From: Prototheca cutis
Lineage: Eukaryota > Chlorophyta > Trebouxiophyceae > Chlorellales > Chlorellaceae
Reading direction: 5' to 3'
DNA length: 64,000 bases
Assembly (NCBI GenBank): GCA_002897115.2
Contig: BCIH01000014.1
Span: 121,707-185,706 of the forward strand
Shown: positions 47,014 through 57,479 of the stretch, in pieces
Position numbering within the stretch: position 1 is the first letter of the stretch
Layout of the letters: each line of letters opens with the position of its first letter
Made by a program: the position numbers and the translations under genes
The notes under the pieces: generated by a model
What the model was told of the DNA's origin: nothing
The model's database searches: none
Seen by the model: only the letters and a program-made list of their open reading frames with translations

Positions 47014-47703
47014 ACACCCCCCTTCCCTCCAAGTATTCATCCCTCCAGAACCCCACTGTGCACACCTGGGCACGCCTTGCTGGTCGAGGTATGCGGCGAG
47101 CTCGTCGGCGCCCGGCTGGACTTGCATGGCTGCCATGCCTTCCTCTTCCACGGCATGCAGTGCCGCCTCTCGGATGGCCCGCTCCTCTGGTGGCAGCCGC
47201 GCAAGGAAATCAAGAATATCCTGCCCATCGGGAACACCCACCACGCGCCGCATCTTCGCAAAGTCGATGACAGGGACCGTCAGCGTTCCGTCCACTGCAC
47301 AATAGTTTGTTGAAGTCTGGAGTGAGCCATGTGAGGTCACCAGAGCGGCGACATGGGTGCTTGTCAAGCCACCCATCCCTGCGCACACCGCCGCTGGCCA
47401 ACCAGGAAACCCCCGACCACCGGTGCACTGGGTGTCCGGTGTCCACCGCACATCCACTGCCCTACGCACTGTCTGTGAACAGGGATAAAATGAATGTACA
47501 GTGGATGGGTGATGGGCTGCCATGGGCAAGCGGTACATCACGTGCTGCTCAATCTGCGTCCCTTGGGTCGGTCAGGCCCAGCCCCCCACCCAATGGGGTC
47601 GCTGTGATCTGCCACAAGAAATGCACCCCGCGATGCTCCAAGCACCCGCACCAAAGACAACGCCTCTGACGACACGATTCTTGAGTGGTGGGTGGAGCGC
47701 CAT
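46033..47703 (-). CDS. HAD-superfamily phosphatase (beta-phosphoglucomutase/phosphatase-like)
   Basis: HAD hydrolases use an Asp nucleophile to remove phosphate from small metabolites. Exons: 47703-47652, a 3-nt exon 47472-47470, 47294-47066, 46757-46649, 46499-46410 and 46230-46033 (226 residues, phases consistent). With the microexon, motif I is VVFDMDGTLTVPVIDF; without it the nucleophile Asp is lost. The motif II region is RALVTRNLKRAVDLF and the next block FLPVLTREFLPYKPDPAALK supplies the Lys. LVMIGDSAKDD gives the acidic motif and ends at an intron; VSGTRAGAWTILLDTQGSH follows. A long poly-C tract on the plus strand lies in the third intron. The start MALHPPLKNRVVRG is the nearest ATG; a longer N-terminus from an upstream in-frame ATG cannot be excluded. 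The substrate is unknown. Confidence 0.88.
46959..47013. repeat. poly-C tract (about 54 bases) in a HAD intron
   Basis: A nearly pure C run, G on the coding strand, starting about 50 bases after the donor at 47065. It creates false poly-Pro and poly-Gly frames. Confidence 0.95.
47470..47472 (-). other. predicted 3-nt microexon (ACA) of the HAD gene
   Basis: On the minus strand TTCACAG|ACA|GTGCGT occurs inside what would otherwise be one 357-base intron. The upstream exon ends in phase 1 (TTT G) at 47652, and the downstream exon starts TG GAC at 47294. Adding ACA makes GAC ATG GAC, restoring the HAD motif DxDGT. Both flanking splice sites are canonical. Confidence 0.7.
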
Positions 47704-48269
47704 GATGGGTTGGGTGCCAGGCAGCCGAGCACTGCCCGCGCTCCTTGGCCACTGCCTGGTGCCTGCAGCTGCTCTGATTGCGCTGCTGGATGCTGGTCTG
47801 AATGCAAGGTTGAATCCGATTATATGTGCATGGAAAGATGCGTGTCCACAGCCGGCGCTCGTATGATCTAAAAAGTGTGTCTGCCTCCCAGAGACCTGCT
47901 GACCGCAGGGGCGGGGCCCTTGCGGCGCCCTGACCAAACCCAGTCTGGAGGGAGTTCCAGTTTCCTGTGCAAAGACGTCGAAAACCCCCCAATAAGTTCC
48001 TGGGTTATGTCTCCTCACCGGTTGCCCAACCGAACAGATTGCATCCGCGCGATCCTGCTGGCATGCCAATTCTTTGCGGGCGGGGCTTCGCCCGTCCCGA
48101 TCTGGCGACCCAGGTTGTTAGCGGTTTGCGGACACCTGTTTCGCCCACATCAGTGAATTTTGTTGCATGCGAGCAGATGCTCTCCCTTCCCATACGATCG
48201 CGGCTTTACTAAGAACAAACATCTGCATTTCGAGCATATTTTGGCGTCCGGGGACGGGCCTTGCCTGTG
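47704..48269. promoter_or_regulatory. divergent intergenic region, HAD / long coiled-coil gene
   Basis: About 570 bases between divergent starts. No exon is supported, although the HAD frame is open upstream for some distance. Confidence 0.35.
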
Positions 48270-51200
48270 CACCATGGCAAGATTCGGCCCCAGCATGGGG
48301 GCAGACACGGTGCGCGCCGGCGGGTTCCGCGAGTTTTGGGGTCGTACTGAATTCGTGTATGGTGAGCATGGAGTGGTGTGATCCTCCTATGCAAGCCCAC
48401 CCCCGCGCAGCTGTCCGCGGAGCTCCAGAAGAAGTGCCGGCAGCTAGACGACCTGGAGAACAAGCTGCTCACCGCCAACAACGAGACCAAAAAGTTCAAA
48501 GACATGCACACCGAGGCTCTTAAGGTGCTGACGGGTTGCCCTGCACATGCGGGACTCTATCGCGTCTCTGCCAGGGGGGCTCCGGATGGACTAGGTACCC
48601 GGTGGCTCCAGACCCCGATAGGGTTGCACCCAATGTGCCCCCCCGGACGTGGACTTCCGCCTCGCGGCCGGCCTCCCGGTCGTGGCATATCAGGATGCCA
48701 CACTTCCCGAGCTGGCTCCACCATTGCGTTGTACCTTCCTGTTTTGACGCGCAGTGAGTCTGATAGCCTCGTACCTTCCGCTTTGCAGACCCTGCGGTCC
48801 AAGGAGGCCGCCCTGGCATCACTGCAGTCCCAGCACGAGGCTCTGCAGCGCCGGGAGAAACAGAAGGAGCAGTCGACAGGCGGCCTGCCTGGCCTGACTG
48901 GACGCCCGGCGGTGGGCGTCACCGCCAGTTCTACGGGGCTCCCTGCCCCCCGCGCCAACGGCGGCATAGCCGGCATCCTCGGCGGCGGCGGCAGCGACAC
49001 CGGGGCCAGCGTCGGCGGTGGCGGCGCGCCGCGCGCCAACCCTGCGGCCGAGAAACTCAAGGTGGAACTTGCCGCCAAGGAGAAGGAGACCCGCGAACTG
49101 CGCGGCGAGCTCCAAAAGGCTAGGAACGAGGCGGAGGCCGCGCGCGCCGAGGCCGCTCGCGCGCTGGAGCGCCGCGTGGAGGGCCGGCGCATCCTGCAGG
49201 CTCCCTTCACGGGCGAAGGTGCGGTGGCCAGCCAGCTGTCGACGCTGTCTTCGGAGCTGGCCACGTGGCGCACGCGCGCCGAGTCCCTGAGCCTGGAACT
49301 GGAAGCTGCGCGGCGGTCGGTCACCGCTCGCGACGCAGCGCTGGAGGACGCGCGTGGCAAGCTGGTCAGCCTGGAAGACGCGCGGCGCTCGGCGAGCGAG
49401 GAGGCCGCGTCGGCCAGGTCTGAGCTGGACGGTCTGCGTGCGCTGGGAGCACAGGCGACGACCGACCTGCGTGGCTCGCTGCTCAAGCGCGACGGCGACC
49501 TGGCGCGCGCGCTGGCAGACCTGGCCCGCGCCGAGGAAGAGGCGGGGGCGTTGCGTGGCGTCGTCGCAGCAGCCCAGCGCGACCGCGAGGCACGGGAGCT
49601 GGCTGCGGCCAACGCGGCAAAGGCGCTGGCAGATGCCCGCGAAGACTGCCGCGGCCATGCGGCAAGGTGTCGTGAGCTTTCCGCGAGCCTGGCCGAGCGC
49701 GAAGGTGAGCTGACAAAGGAAAGAGAACGCGCGGGAAACGCGGAGCGTGAGCGTGACGCGCTGCTGGCCAGCACCGCGGGTCTGCGTTCGGCGCTCGAGT
49801 CGCAGCGCGCCGAGGCCGAGGCCGCTCGGGAGCAGGCCGCCGAGGCGGTCGAACGCGGCGAGCGTGCTGAAGCGGAGCTTGAGTCGGCGGTCGCCGAAGC
49901 CCGGGCCGCGGTCGAGCTGCGTGACACGGCCGTGGCCGCGGCCGACGCGCTGCGTGCCGAACTCGCTTCTGCCAAGCGCGATGCGGAGCGCGCGGCGGCG
50001 GCGGCCGACGCGCGGGGCGCCATGGCCGGAGGTGTCGAGGCGGCCCTCCTTGCCGAGACCAAGGCCAGGCAAGCCGCGGAGCAGAGCGCTTCAGGCGCGC
50101 GTGTCGAGGCGCAGCGCGCCGCCGCGCAGCTGAGGGCTCTGGCCGAGGAGCTTGACGCGGCCAAGTCCGAGACGCGGCGCTTGGCCAGCGCTCTAGAAGA
50201 TGCAAAGGCCGAAGCGGAAGCCCAGGCCAAGGACCTCCGCGGCGCGCGGTCGGCGCTGGCGGCCGCAGAGCGTGCGGCCGAAGCTCGGGCCGCCGAGGCC
50301 GAGGGCGAAGCCGCTGCCGCTCGCAGGACCCTGGACTCGAGCGTCGTGCAGCACGAGAGCCTGGCAGAGCGCCTGGCAGCGGCCGAGGCGGCGGCGGACG
50401 CGGCACGGTTTTCGGCGCAGTGCGCCGAGGGCCGGGCCAACGCACTCAACTCGCGCGCGGCAGAGCTGGCGGACCAGCTGGCCGAGGCCGGGGACCGGGC
50501 GTCCACAGCGCACAAGCGCATCGAGGCGTTGGAGGGCCAACTGGCGGAAGCCGACGCGCGGTGCGAGGGCGAGCGCCTGCGCTGCGGCGAGCTCAAGCTG
50601 CAGCTGGCCGCGGTGGAGGGGGAGTTGCTTGCGGCGCGTGATGCGATCTCAGCCCCAGACCTCGCGGGCAACGTCACCGCGCTGCGTTCCGAAGCAATGG
50701 AATCGAAATCCCGGGCTGCCAAGGCTGAGCTGGCCGCCGTCGAGGCGGAGCGTGCCGCCACCGAGGCAAGCAGGGATGCGGCCGACGCGAGGCGCGAGGT
50801 CGCGCGGCTGGAAGCGGCTCTGGCCCTTGCAGAAGCGCGCCTGGCCGAGAGTGAGGCCGGCGAGGCTGCTGCGGGGGTCGCGTCCCGCGCCGCTGCGCTT
50901 CGGGAGGCCGACGCGCGGTCGGCGGCTCGTGACGCCGAGCTCGAGGCCAAGGACGCGAGGGCCGCGGAGCTGGAGGCTCGCCGCGAGCTGGCTGCACTGC
51001 GTGGCGAGCTGGCGGCCGCGGAAGCCAAAGTGGCCGAACTCGAGACCACGGCGTCCATGGACGGCCTGGCCGTCCTCGCGGGCCTGTCCATCCGCTCCCG
51101 AACGCCCAGCGGTGTGCCGAGCACCGTTGTGAACGGAGGCGGCGACGACACCGCCGATGGTGGTGCGACCGCTGGTGCGCAGGAGAACGACGGTTCCAAC

Positions 51201-51770
51201 GATGTTGACCCCGGATCTACGCCGGTCCGGTCGGCGGCGACGATCGCACGGGAGCTGGATGCGGACGAGCAGCTGGTGCGTCTTGCCCAGGAACTGCGTG
51301 CCGAACTGGCGCAGGAGCGGGGCGCGCACGCGGGCACGCGCGGGCTGCTAGCCCGCGAATCTGACGCGCACGCCGAGACGCGGGCGGCGCTGGGGCGCGA
51401 GGAAGAGGCCCATGCGGCGACACGCGGGCGGCTGGAGCGCGAGGCACTGGCCCTCGTCGAGGCCCGGAGCGGCGCGGAACGCCTGGCGGACGAGAAGCGC
51501 GAGGCGCTCGAGCGCGCCGCCGAGGAAGCCGCCAAGGCGGCTGAGAGGCTCGACACCGCGCAGCGCGAAGCAAAGGAGGAACTGAGTCGTGCAGAGAAGC
51601 GCGCCGAACTTGCCGAAGACAAGGCCGCTGAAGCCGCCGCAAGGGCCGACGCGGTGCTGGCCGAGGCGGCGGCCGCAGAGCTCCGGCGCAGCGCCGCCAC
51701 ACCCGCGACCCCGGGCAGCGCGCGCCAGGCCGCCACGCCCACGGGCCTGCACGGTGCGCCGTTTGCCTGA
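48270..51770 (+). CDS. very long Ala/Glu/Arg-rich coiled-coil protein
   Basis: No definite family is recognised. A short first exon is likely at about 48274-48361 (MARFGPSMGADTVRAGGFRE). Exon 2 runs from 48411 to about 48525 (LSAELQKKCRQLDDLENKLL). The main exon, 48789-51770, is a single open frame of about 990 residues. After a Gly-rich linker (near 48950-49020) it is an almost unbroken coiled coil, with an Ala/Ala/Glu pattern and repeated AAEAAADAAR-type heptads. It is interrupted at 51050-51240 by a Gly/Asp/Thr-rich hinge (VVNGGGDDTADGGATAGAQE). Composition suggests a structural filament, basal-body or tethering protein. The large intron-poor exon contrasts with the intron-rich neighbours. 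The exact start is inferred. Confidence 0.65.
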
Positions 51771-52393
51771 GGTCATGCAATGGGGTTTCCGATTGGTGGA
51801 CGAGTGGATTCATTGACAGGCCACCGCTGCCGACGAGCGATGGTGCCAAGGAGGAGCCATAAAGAGTGAGAGAAGTACCTGGGGCCAGATGCCCCTCCCA
51901 CCTTCATATAGAGGCACACAACATATACATGGCCGACCAGACAATTGTCCAGAGGCATGCATGCTTGCTCGGCCCACATCGACATTGGCCAACCCCACTG
52001 CATGCGTGCCCAACCCAGCCGTATCACATTCGCCTCTTGACCTTTTCATTCATGCATTGTGTTTTCATCGAATTTTGTAAGCCGATTGTCTGACTCATGG
52101 GCGTGCTCTCAGCACAAGGGATGTTGGAGGGGAAGGTCCAGAGCTGAGCCCAGTTTCCCGCGCGAGCTGATGGTCACTGGAGCGCCCCCCGCCCAAAAAG
52201 GTCGCAAGGGTTGCGCGTCAATATCAGAACAAGACAAGCCCCGTCCAATCCAGATATGGTCAAATCATTTATAATGGTATGTACATGATATCAAAAGCGC
52301 CCCATGCGCGCGTATGCGGCCAGGTCTGAGCTCGGCTTGCCATCGGGTCTCGGCAAGGGCTGCGTTAACAACACAGGACAGGCCGGCTGGGTC
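51771..52393. other. intergenic region, coiled-coil gene / orphan membrane protein
   Basis: About 620 bases between plus-strand genes. No gene, RNA or repeat is recognised. Confidence 0.35.
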
Positions 52394-53703
52394 ATGAACT
52401 GGACAATCGGACCCAGGCATTTTGCTGCATTGATGTTCATTACATGTATATTTAGTATCATTGGCGAGGCTCAAAGCCTCAATGCAGCCGCGGAGCCCAT
52501 CCTGAACGGCGTCTTCCTGGTGACGGGGTGAGTGCGAGCAGGCGGCATTCCGTTGCCTTCGTCTTCCATGTGCGTTCGAGGACGCCTCCATCTCTGGGAA
52601 ATGCGTCATGACCGCATTTACATTGATTCATATTGAATTCGTGATGATGTGCTTCCCTGTTCAGGGTCGTACGTACGGGGCCGAGTTTCCGGGCCGTCCC
52701 ATGGTGCGGGACGCTGTCGGGAGAGGTCCTGCTCTCCAGCGGAACCTGCAGAGGCCTGGTCCCCAGGGACGTCTGCTTCGGAGGCACCGACACCACTGCG
52801 CTCTTCCAATCCCATGCACGCGCATCAACAAGGGAAGAGCATCAGCCAGGGACGCCAGTCGCGCTGGAACTGCGCTTGACCGATGCCGAGGTTTTGAACG
52901 GAAGCCCGGCACACGAGGCCGAGCGCTGGCTGTTTCCGGTCCAGGGCTGGGCGACGCTGGACCTCGAACTAACTGTGGATGCCCCTGCGGCATGGCAGCA
53001 CGAGCACTGGACCATGCAATCCGGGGCTGGATTCTGCGTTCCTTCCTGGCTCGTGCAGTCGCAGGCCACGTGTGCTGGTGGCACTGAGCCTTTGGTTGTG
53101 GTAGAAGGTGAACGGCCGGACCAGGCGCATGGAGGTGCCAAGAGGAAATCTGAGGCAGCAGTTGAAACCTGCTCAGAGCCAGCGCAACCAGCACTAGCAG
53201 CAGTGGACTCTTCAAGGCCAGATGTGTCGCTGCTCGTGGCAGGGGCTGCCGTCGTGGCCTTTGGACTGGGCGTTGCCTGCGCCTGGCTGCTGGGCCTCTG
53301 CTTCAAGCCGGTCACTGCTGTGCACGAGCCGGGGCCAGTCGCGCCTGCACAGAGCGTGACGAGCATCGCTTCGTCCCTAACCACGAGGTCGAGCGGGCGG
53401 TCGAGCTGCAAGGAGGGCGACACACTCACGGCACCCACCGTGCTCCAAGACGGCACCGGAGGGTGGACCAGGTCGGTTGAAAGGGGTCTTTTGGTTTGTG
53501 TCCTTCGAGGACCAGAGGGGCTGGATGGACAGCACCGTTGTCTTGCCAGACAGCCCTGCATGACTTTCTTGGCTTTGTGGATAACTCATCCGGAACCCTT
53601 TGGACCCTTGCAGGCATGGGCGGCGACTGACCCGGTGCCTGTCTCCCAGGCCGAGTCTCGGGGCCCAGTCCCAGGTCCGACAACAAGCTGCAGCACAGGT
53701 TAG
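52394..53703 (+). CDS. orphan type I membrane protein
   Basis: I do not recognise the family. Exon 1 (52394-52527) starts MNWTIGPRHFAALMFITCIF, a signal peptide. The second exon begins after the acceptor at about 52664 and reads on in phase. The lumenal part has several Cys and Trp residues (VPWCGTLSGEVLLSSGTC, GWATLDLELTVDAPAAW, SGAGFCVPSW), like a small beta-domain. One membrane helix, LLVAGAAVVAFGLGVACAWL, lies near 53230-53290. The tail is Ser/Thr-rich (VTSIASSLTTRSSGRSS). The frame runs to a stop at 53703. Alternatively, splicing near 53470 to 53613 would give a basic tail ending AAHLLLQTHEE at about 53758. A receptor or adhesin-like role is only a guess. Confidence 0.55.
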
Positions 53704-54165
53704 GAGCAAGGCAGTGAAGAGCGCGGCGCACCTGCTCCTCCAGACCCACGAGGAGTGATGCGCTCCGTGCTGCCATTTTGAAGCGGAGACTTAGTTCCCA
53801 ATGCTATTGACAAGCATCATGGAGCCTAGGATGATGACAATGATATTGTTGTTCTCGTGACAGTTTTCATCTCCAAAATCAATAGCTGCCCCGGTGCAGC
53901 AATGCACCAGGTCTTGCGTGCAGGCAAGGGGACCGGGGAAGGTAAGCAAGCTACAACCGGGCCTCATTTTCTTGTTTGGGGCCCTTCGACAAGGGAGCAA
54001 GGGGGGGGGAGGGGTGTTTGTCGCTCCACACCAAACATGCACAAATGATGAAGCGATCGCCATGGGTTCTCCCAAAGGGTGTGGAGGTTGGGGTTGGGGA
54101 TGGGGGGGTATCCGCTGGCATGGATCCGCCACCCCCAATCGAATCCCAGAGAAACCTCATCATCA
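53704..54165. other. convergent intergenic region, orphan membrane protein / alpha-amylase
   Basis: About 460 bases tail to tail. Besides a possible last exon of the membrane protein (to about 53758) nothing is seen. Confidence 0.35.
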
Positions 54166-56679
54166 TCAGGGAAACACGGCTTCCCAGACGGCAAAGTTTG
54201 GCCCTGAATGGAGGAGTTTCCACTCTCGCTGTCCGATTTGGACACTGTCTTCGCCTGGCGACCAGTTGCCCGGCCCGATTTTCATGGCGATCTTCTTGTC
54301 GATGATCGCCGCATACAAGTCGCCGTAGGCCTTGTAGATTTTGACCTCGGACTTGTTGCTTATCCGGAACCGCTTGCGGATGGCGATGAGCTTGGTGATG
54401 TGTTCGCGCAGCGTCGCATCGTAGTACATGTGGTCATAAAACACGCAGGGCGTACCGCAGTGCGTGAGGAGGTAGGCGTACCCCTCTGCCACGTGTTGCC
54501 AGGGGAATGGCCAGTGCTGGAGCGTGGACCCCGTGTCGTGGTTTTCTAAGAAGGTGATGGCCCGCGAGGGCCAGATGCCCAGCATGCCCGGGGGTCGGCC
54601 ATTTGAATCGATCAGGCGCCAGTACTCGTTCCGGGACATGGCCTCCTGCAGGATGCCCTTGAGCGTAAAGTCAAAGGCCGCGGCCGTCGCGCCCGTGCGG
54701 TCGCACCAGTCGACGATGCGCTGGCGGTGCGCGTCCTGGTTGTAGTTCAGCACACCGTCCGTGTAGCCGCATGTGTCCCAGTACTCGCCAAAGGCCATCT
54801 GGGGCACCGTGGCGTCCACATACTCCTTGACCCACTTGCCGTCGTAGCCCTTGACATAGTCAAACCGCCAGCCGTCGAAACCGATCGAATTGCGTAGCCA
54901 GTTGAGCCACGCAATAATGTCCTTCCGGACCTTTTCCTGCATATCGTCACCATTGGGTGTGGAGGGTTGTGTGTGTGTGTGTGTGTGTNGGGTTTTTTTT
55001 NNGGGGGGGGGGGGGGGGTATCATCGTCATCATCACCNCCACCACCACTGCGATTTCATTATTGATACGGGTGGGAGACAATCCTCGCCCCAAAAGACCT
55101 ACATTGGTATGGTCGACGTTTGGGGCGGCCGGGTAGTCGTCCTCATTCTTCCACGCCCCTCGGCCACCAAACGCTGGGTTGTTTGAGCAGATGGCGGTCC
55201 GGTCCCAGGCCAGGCGCCCTCCAAACTTGTTCCACTTGCCATCGTCGCCCTGGTAGTGCGCGCAGCGGTGGTTGATGACGATGTCGGCGATGGCCTTGAT
55301 GCCGACCTCGTGGCAGGCCTGGATGAGCTGACGCAGGTCGGCCTCGGAGCCGAATTTGGAATTGAGGTCGTAGAGGTCACGGGGAAGGTAGCCCTGGCAG
55401 CTGACCGAATCCGAAGGCGGCGGCAGCCATGCGGCCGTGAACCCGACCTCGGCGGCCTTCGGCGCAAGCGCGCACATCTTTTTCCACCATGCCTCCTTGC
55501 ACGACTCCCAGTTAAAGGCCTGCAGGATGATCTCGTACCCACTCCCCGCTGCGGGACCCGTCGTCTTGGTCGGTGGCGGGCGGAAAAAGTCGGGCACTGC
55601 CTCTGTCTTCTGGATCGCCCGCTCCAACTGCTCGCGCCTGCTGGTTAGAATCGCTTCCAGCGCCGCCATCCGCCGTTCCAACAGCGACGATGCCTCGTAG
55701 CGTTCGTTCTGCATTAGATCATTGTGTGGATGGATCCATGTGTGTGAAGTCATGGTGGAGAGGTGTTGCTTGCTTTAACCTCCGCAGTCTTGTTGGCAAA
55801 CCGCTTCCCCCCAAATCTCAAAAACCAACCAAACCCTACACACAAAAACCAAAAAGTCAGACATGCCTGCTTGGTAGTGAGCGCTGCAGGGTCTGCATCA
55901 TCACCGAGCTTGAGGAGTTCTCGCTCACGATCAACGAGGCCCTGCGCCGCGGCAGCCATCTCTCGCGCTGCCTTCTCCAACGCGGCGGCGTCGGCTTCGG
56001 ACGCAACGGCCTTCAGCATGCGCGCGTCGACGTCGATCGCCGCACCGTGGATGGAGGGCTTGGATGACCGCGTGGAGGTCTGGATGATGCTCTGCAGCGC
56101 GTCCCGCAGCGGCGCCCACTGTGTCTGCGGCACCTGGCCCCCGCCCCGGAGGGTCAAGTGAAAGACATCCACGTCCCCTGACCCGCCACCCGGCCCGATG
56201 GCCGCGCTGGCAACAGCCAGGCCCTTGTCAGCAAAGAGCTGCGTCAGCTGGGCCAGTGCGCTGGGACCCCGGCGCCCAGTGACGCGCAGCACCGTCTGCC
56301 CCGCCACGGCATCGTTGTCGAGGTCGACAAACGCGGGCTCTGCCTCGTCCATGCTCGCTGTCGCAAGCGTCGCAGCTGCCTCGGACCCCGACGCGCGACG
56401 CTGCAGCTGCCTCGTCCGCCGTGGCAGCACCACAGAGGCGGCCACCCTCGCGCCTGCCGGTGCACGCACGCGGGGGCGGTGCTGCAGCAGCGCCGAGCAA
56501 AAGGGCCGGCAGCCGGGCGAGGGGAGCGGAGTGCTTTGCTGCAGCAGGGGCAGCGTCTGGCAACTGCGTCGAGATGGGGGTTGTTGGAGGGGAGGGGTTT
56601 GAGAGGGGCCATGGTTCCCGAGGGGCCCGACAGGAGGCGAACAGGCCACTGATGTGGGCAGACCCAGCTCGTATGACAT
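54166..56679 (-). CDS. plastid-type alpha-amylase (GH13) with N-terminal ACT domain
   Basis: It hydrolyses alpha-1,4 links in starch, probably in the plastid. Exons: about 56679-55865, 55714-55112 and 54939-54166. The N-terminal Ser/Arg/Pro-rich leader looks like a transit peptide. An ACT domain follows at about 56340-56090: VDLDNDAVAGQTVLRVTGRR, LAQLTQLFADKGLAVASAAI, DVDVFHLTLRGG. A helical linker (NERYEASSLLERRMAALEAI) leads to the barrel: YEIILQAFNWESCKEAWWKK, FTAAWLPPPSDSVSCQGYLP and IVINHRC. The nucleophile Asp is in FDGWRFDYVKGY, the acid Glu in AFGEYWD and the third carboxylate in ENHDTGSTLQHWPFP. The barrel resembles plant AMY3 rather than secreted amylases. The first intron seems to use a GC donor (CAG|GCATGT), which alone keeps the frame. 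The start codon is uncertain. Confidence 0.88.
54973..55018. repeat. GT repeat plus poly-T/poly-G tract with ambiguous bases
   Basis: (GT)n, then T8 and a G run of about 16 in an amylase intron. N calls at 54989, 55001 and 55002 show poor sequencing through it; another N is at 55038. Confidence 0.85.
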
Positions 56680-57479
56680 TTATGGCGCCTTCTTTGCCCA
56701 CCCGTATGCCTAAAAACAATCGACGAAAGGAGCATGCCAGGGTTTGGGCCTCACTGCAAGCGTCCCAATCGCCCACCCGCCTGACCCGCCCAGTGCCCAT
56801 GCAGGCCCCACCCATCACCCTAGCATACGCAGGCATGCCGGGTAGGTGGGATCGGGGGAAGGTGCACAGCCCCATACAAAAGCGAGACAGAGCCCAAGGA
56901 ACTTTGATCGCGCGGTGTGAGATCCACGTGACGCACAACCCCTGCTACCCGAAGCCCTGTGCGGAAGCTAGGGGCCAGCGGCCTTGGCCGAGTCCTCACC
57001 TATGGATTGTCAGCTTCATAGTGAGACCATGACCTCCTCGGTTCATCAGAGGATGGGGGCGTGCGGATTGACGCGGGCACGCGGACGAGGGTTGGCCCGG
57101 CACTCCACAACGCCTCGTCGCCCGTGGGAAAAGTCGAGGGCTGGGCCACGGGACCCCGCACACACCTCCACGCCCCCCGATCGAATGCCACACAATTCCA
57201 ATCACAATAATAACGGCAATGGGTCCGTCCTTGAAGTCTTGGTTCCAGTTCCCCAGCAAGGTTTCCGGGTTGCGCCTCAACCCACTAGCCCAACGGAGGG
57301 TTTCCGTCGAGCATCTTGATGATGCCTGGTTCGTGACATTCGCCACCCTGCCAATCCACCTGCAGCGCTTTGCACAGGGGATAATGTGGCCGTTGCACCA
57401 GATGCATGGCCCACGATCCTACACATATAGATCATTTCAAGCACTGGCATCGTGCAATGGCATGAACAAAGTGCCTAGG
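56680..57479. promoter_or_regulatory. divergent intergenic region, alpha-amylase / ABC-class ATPase
   Basis: The widest divergent spacer, about 800 bases. An upstream amylase exon may lie here (minus-strand frame open to about 56938), but no domain supports it. Confidence 0.35.

Noticed and set aside
46851..47313. Poly-Pro and poly-Gly reading frames
   Set aside because: Produced by the 54-base C tract in a HAD intron.
48557..51742. Minus-strand open frame of about 1060 codons
   Set aside because: Exactly antisense to the Ala/Glu/Arg coiled-coil exon. Its Ser/Ala/Arg composition is what GC-rich GCN/GAG codons give on the opposite strand. No domain or splice structure.
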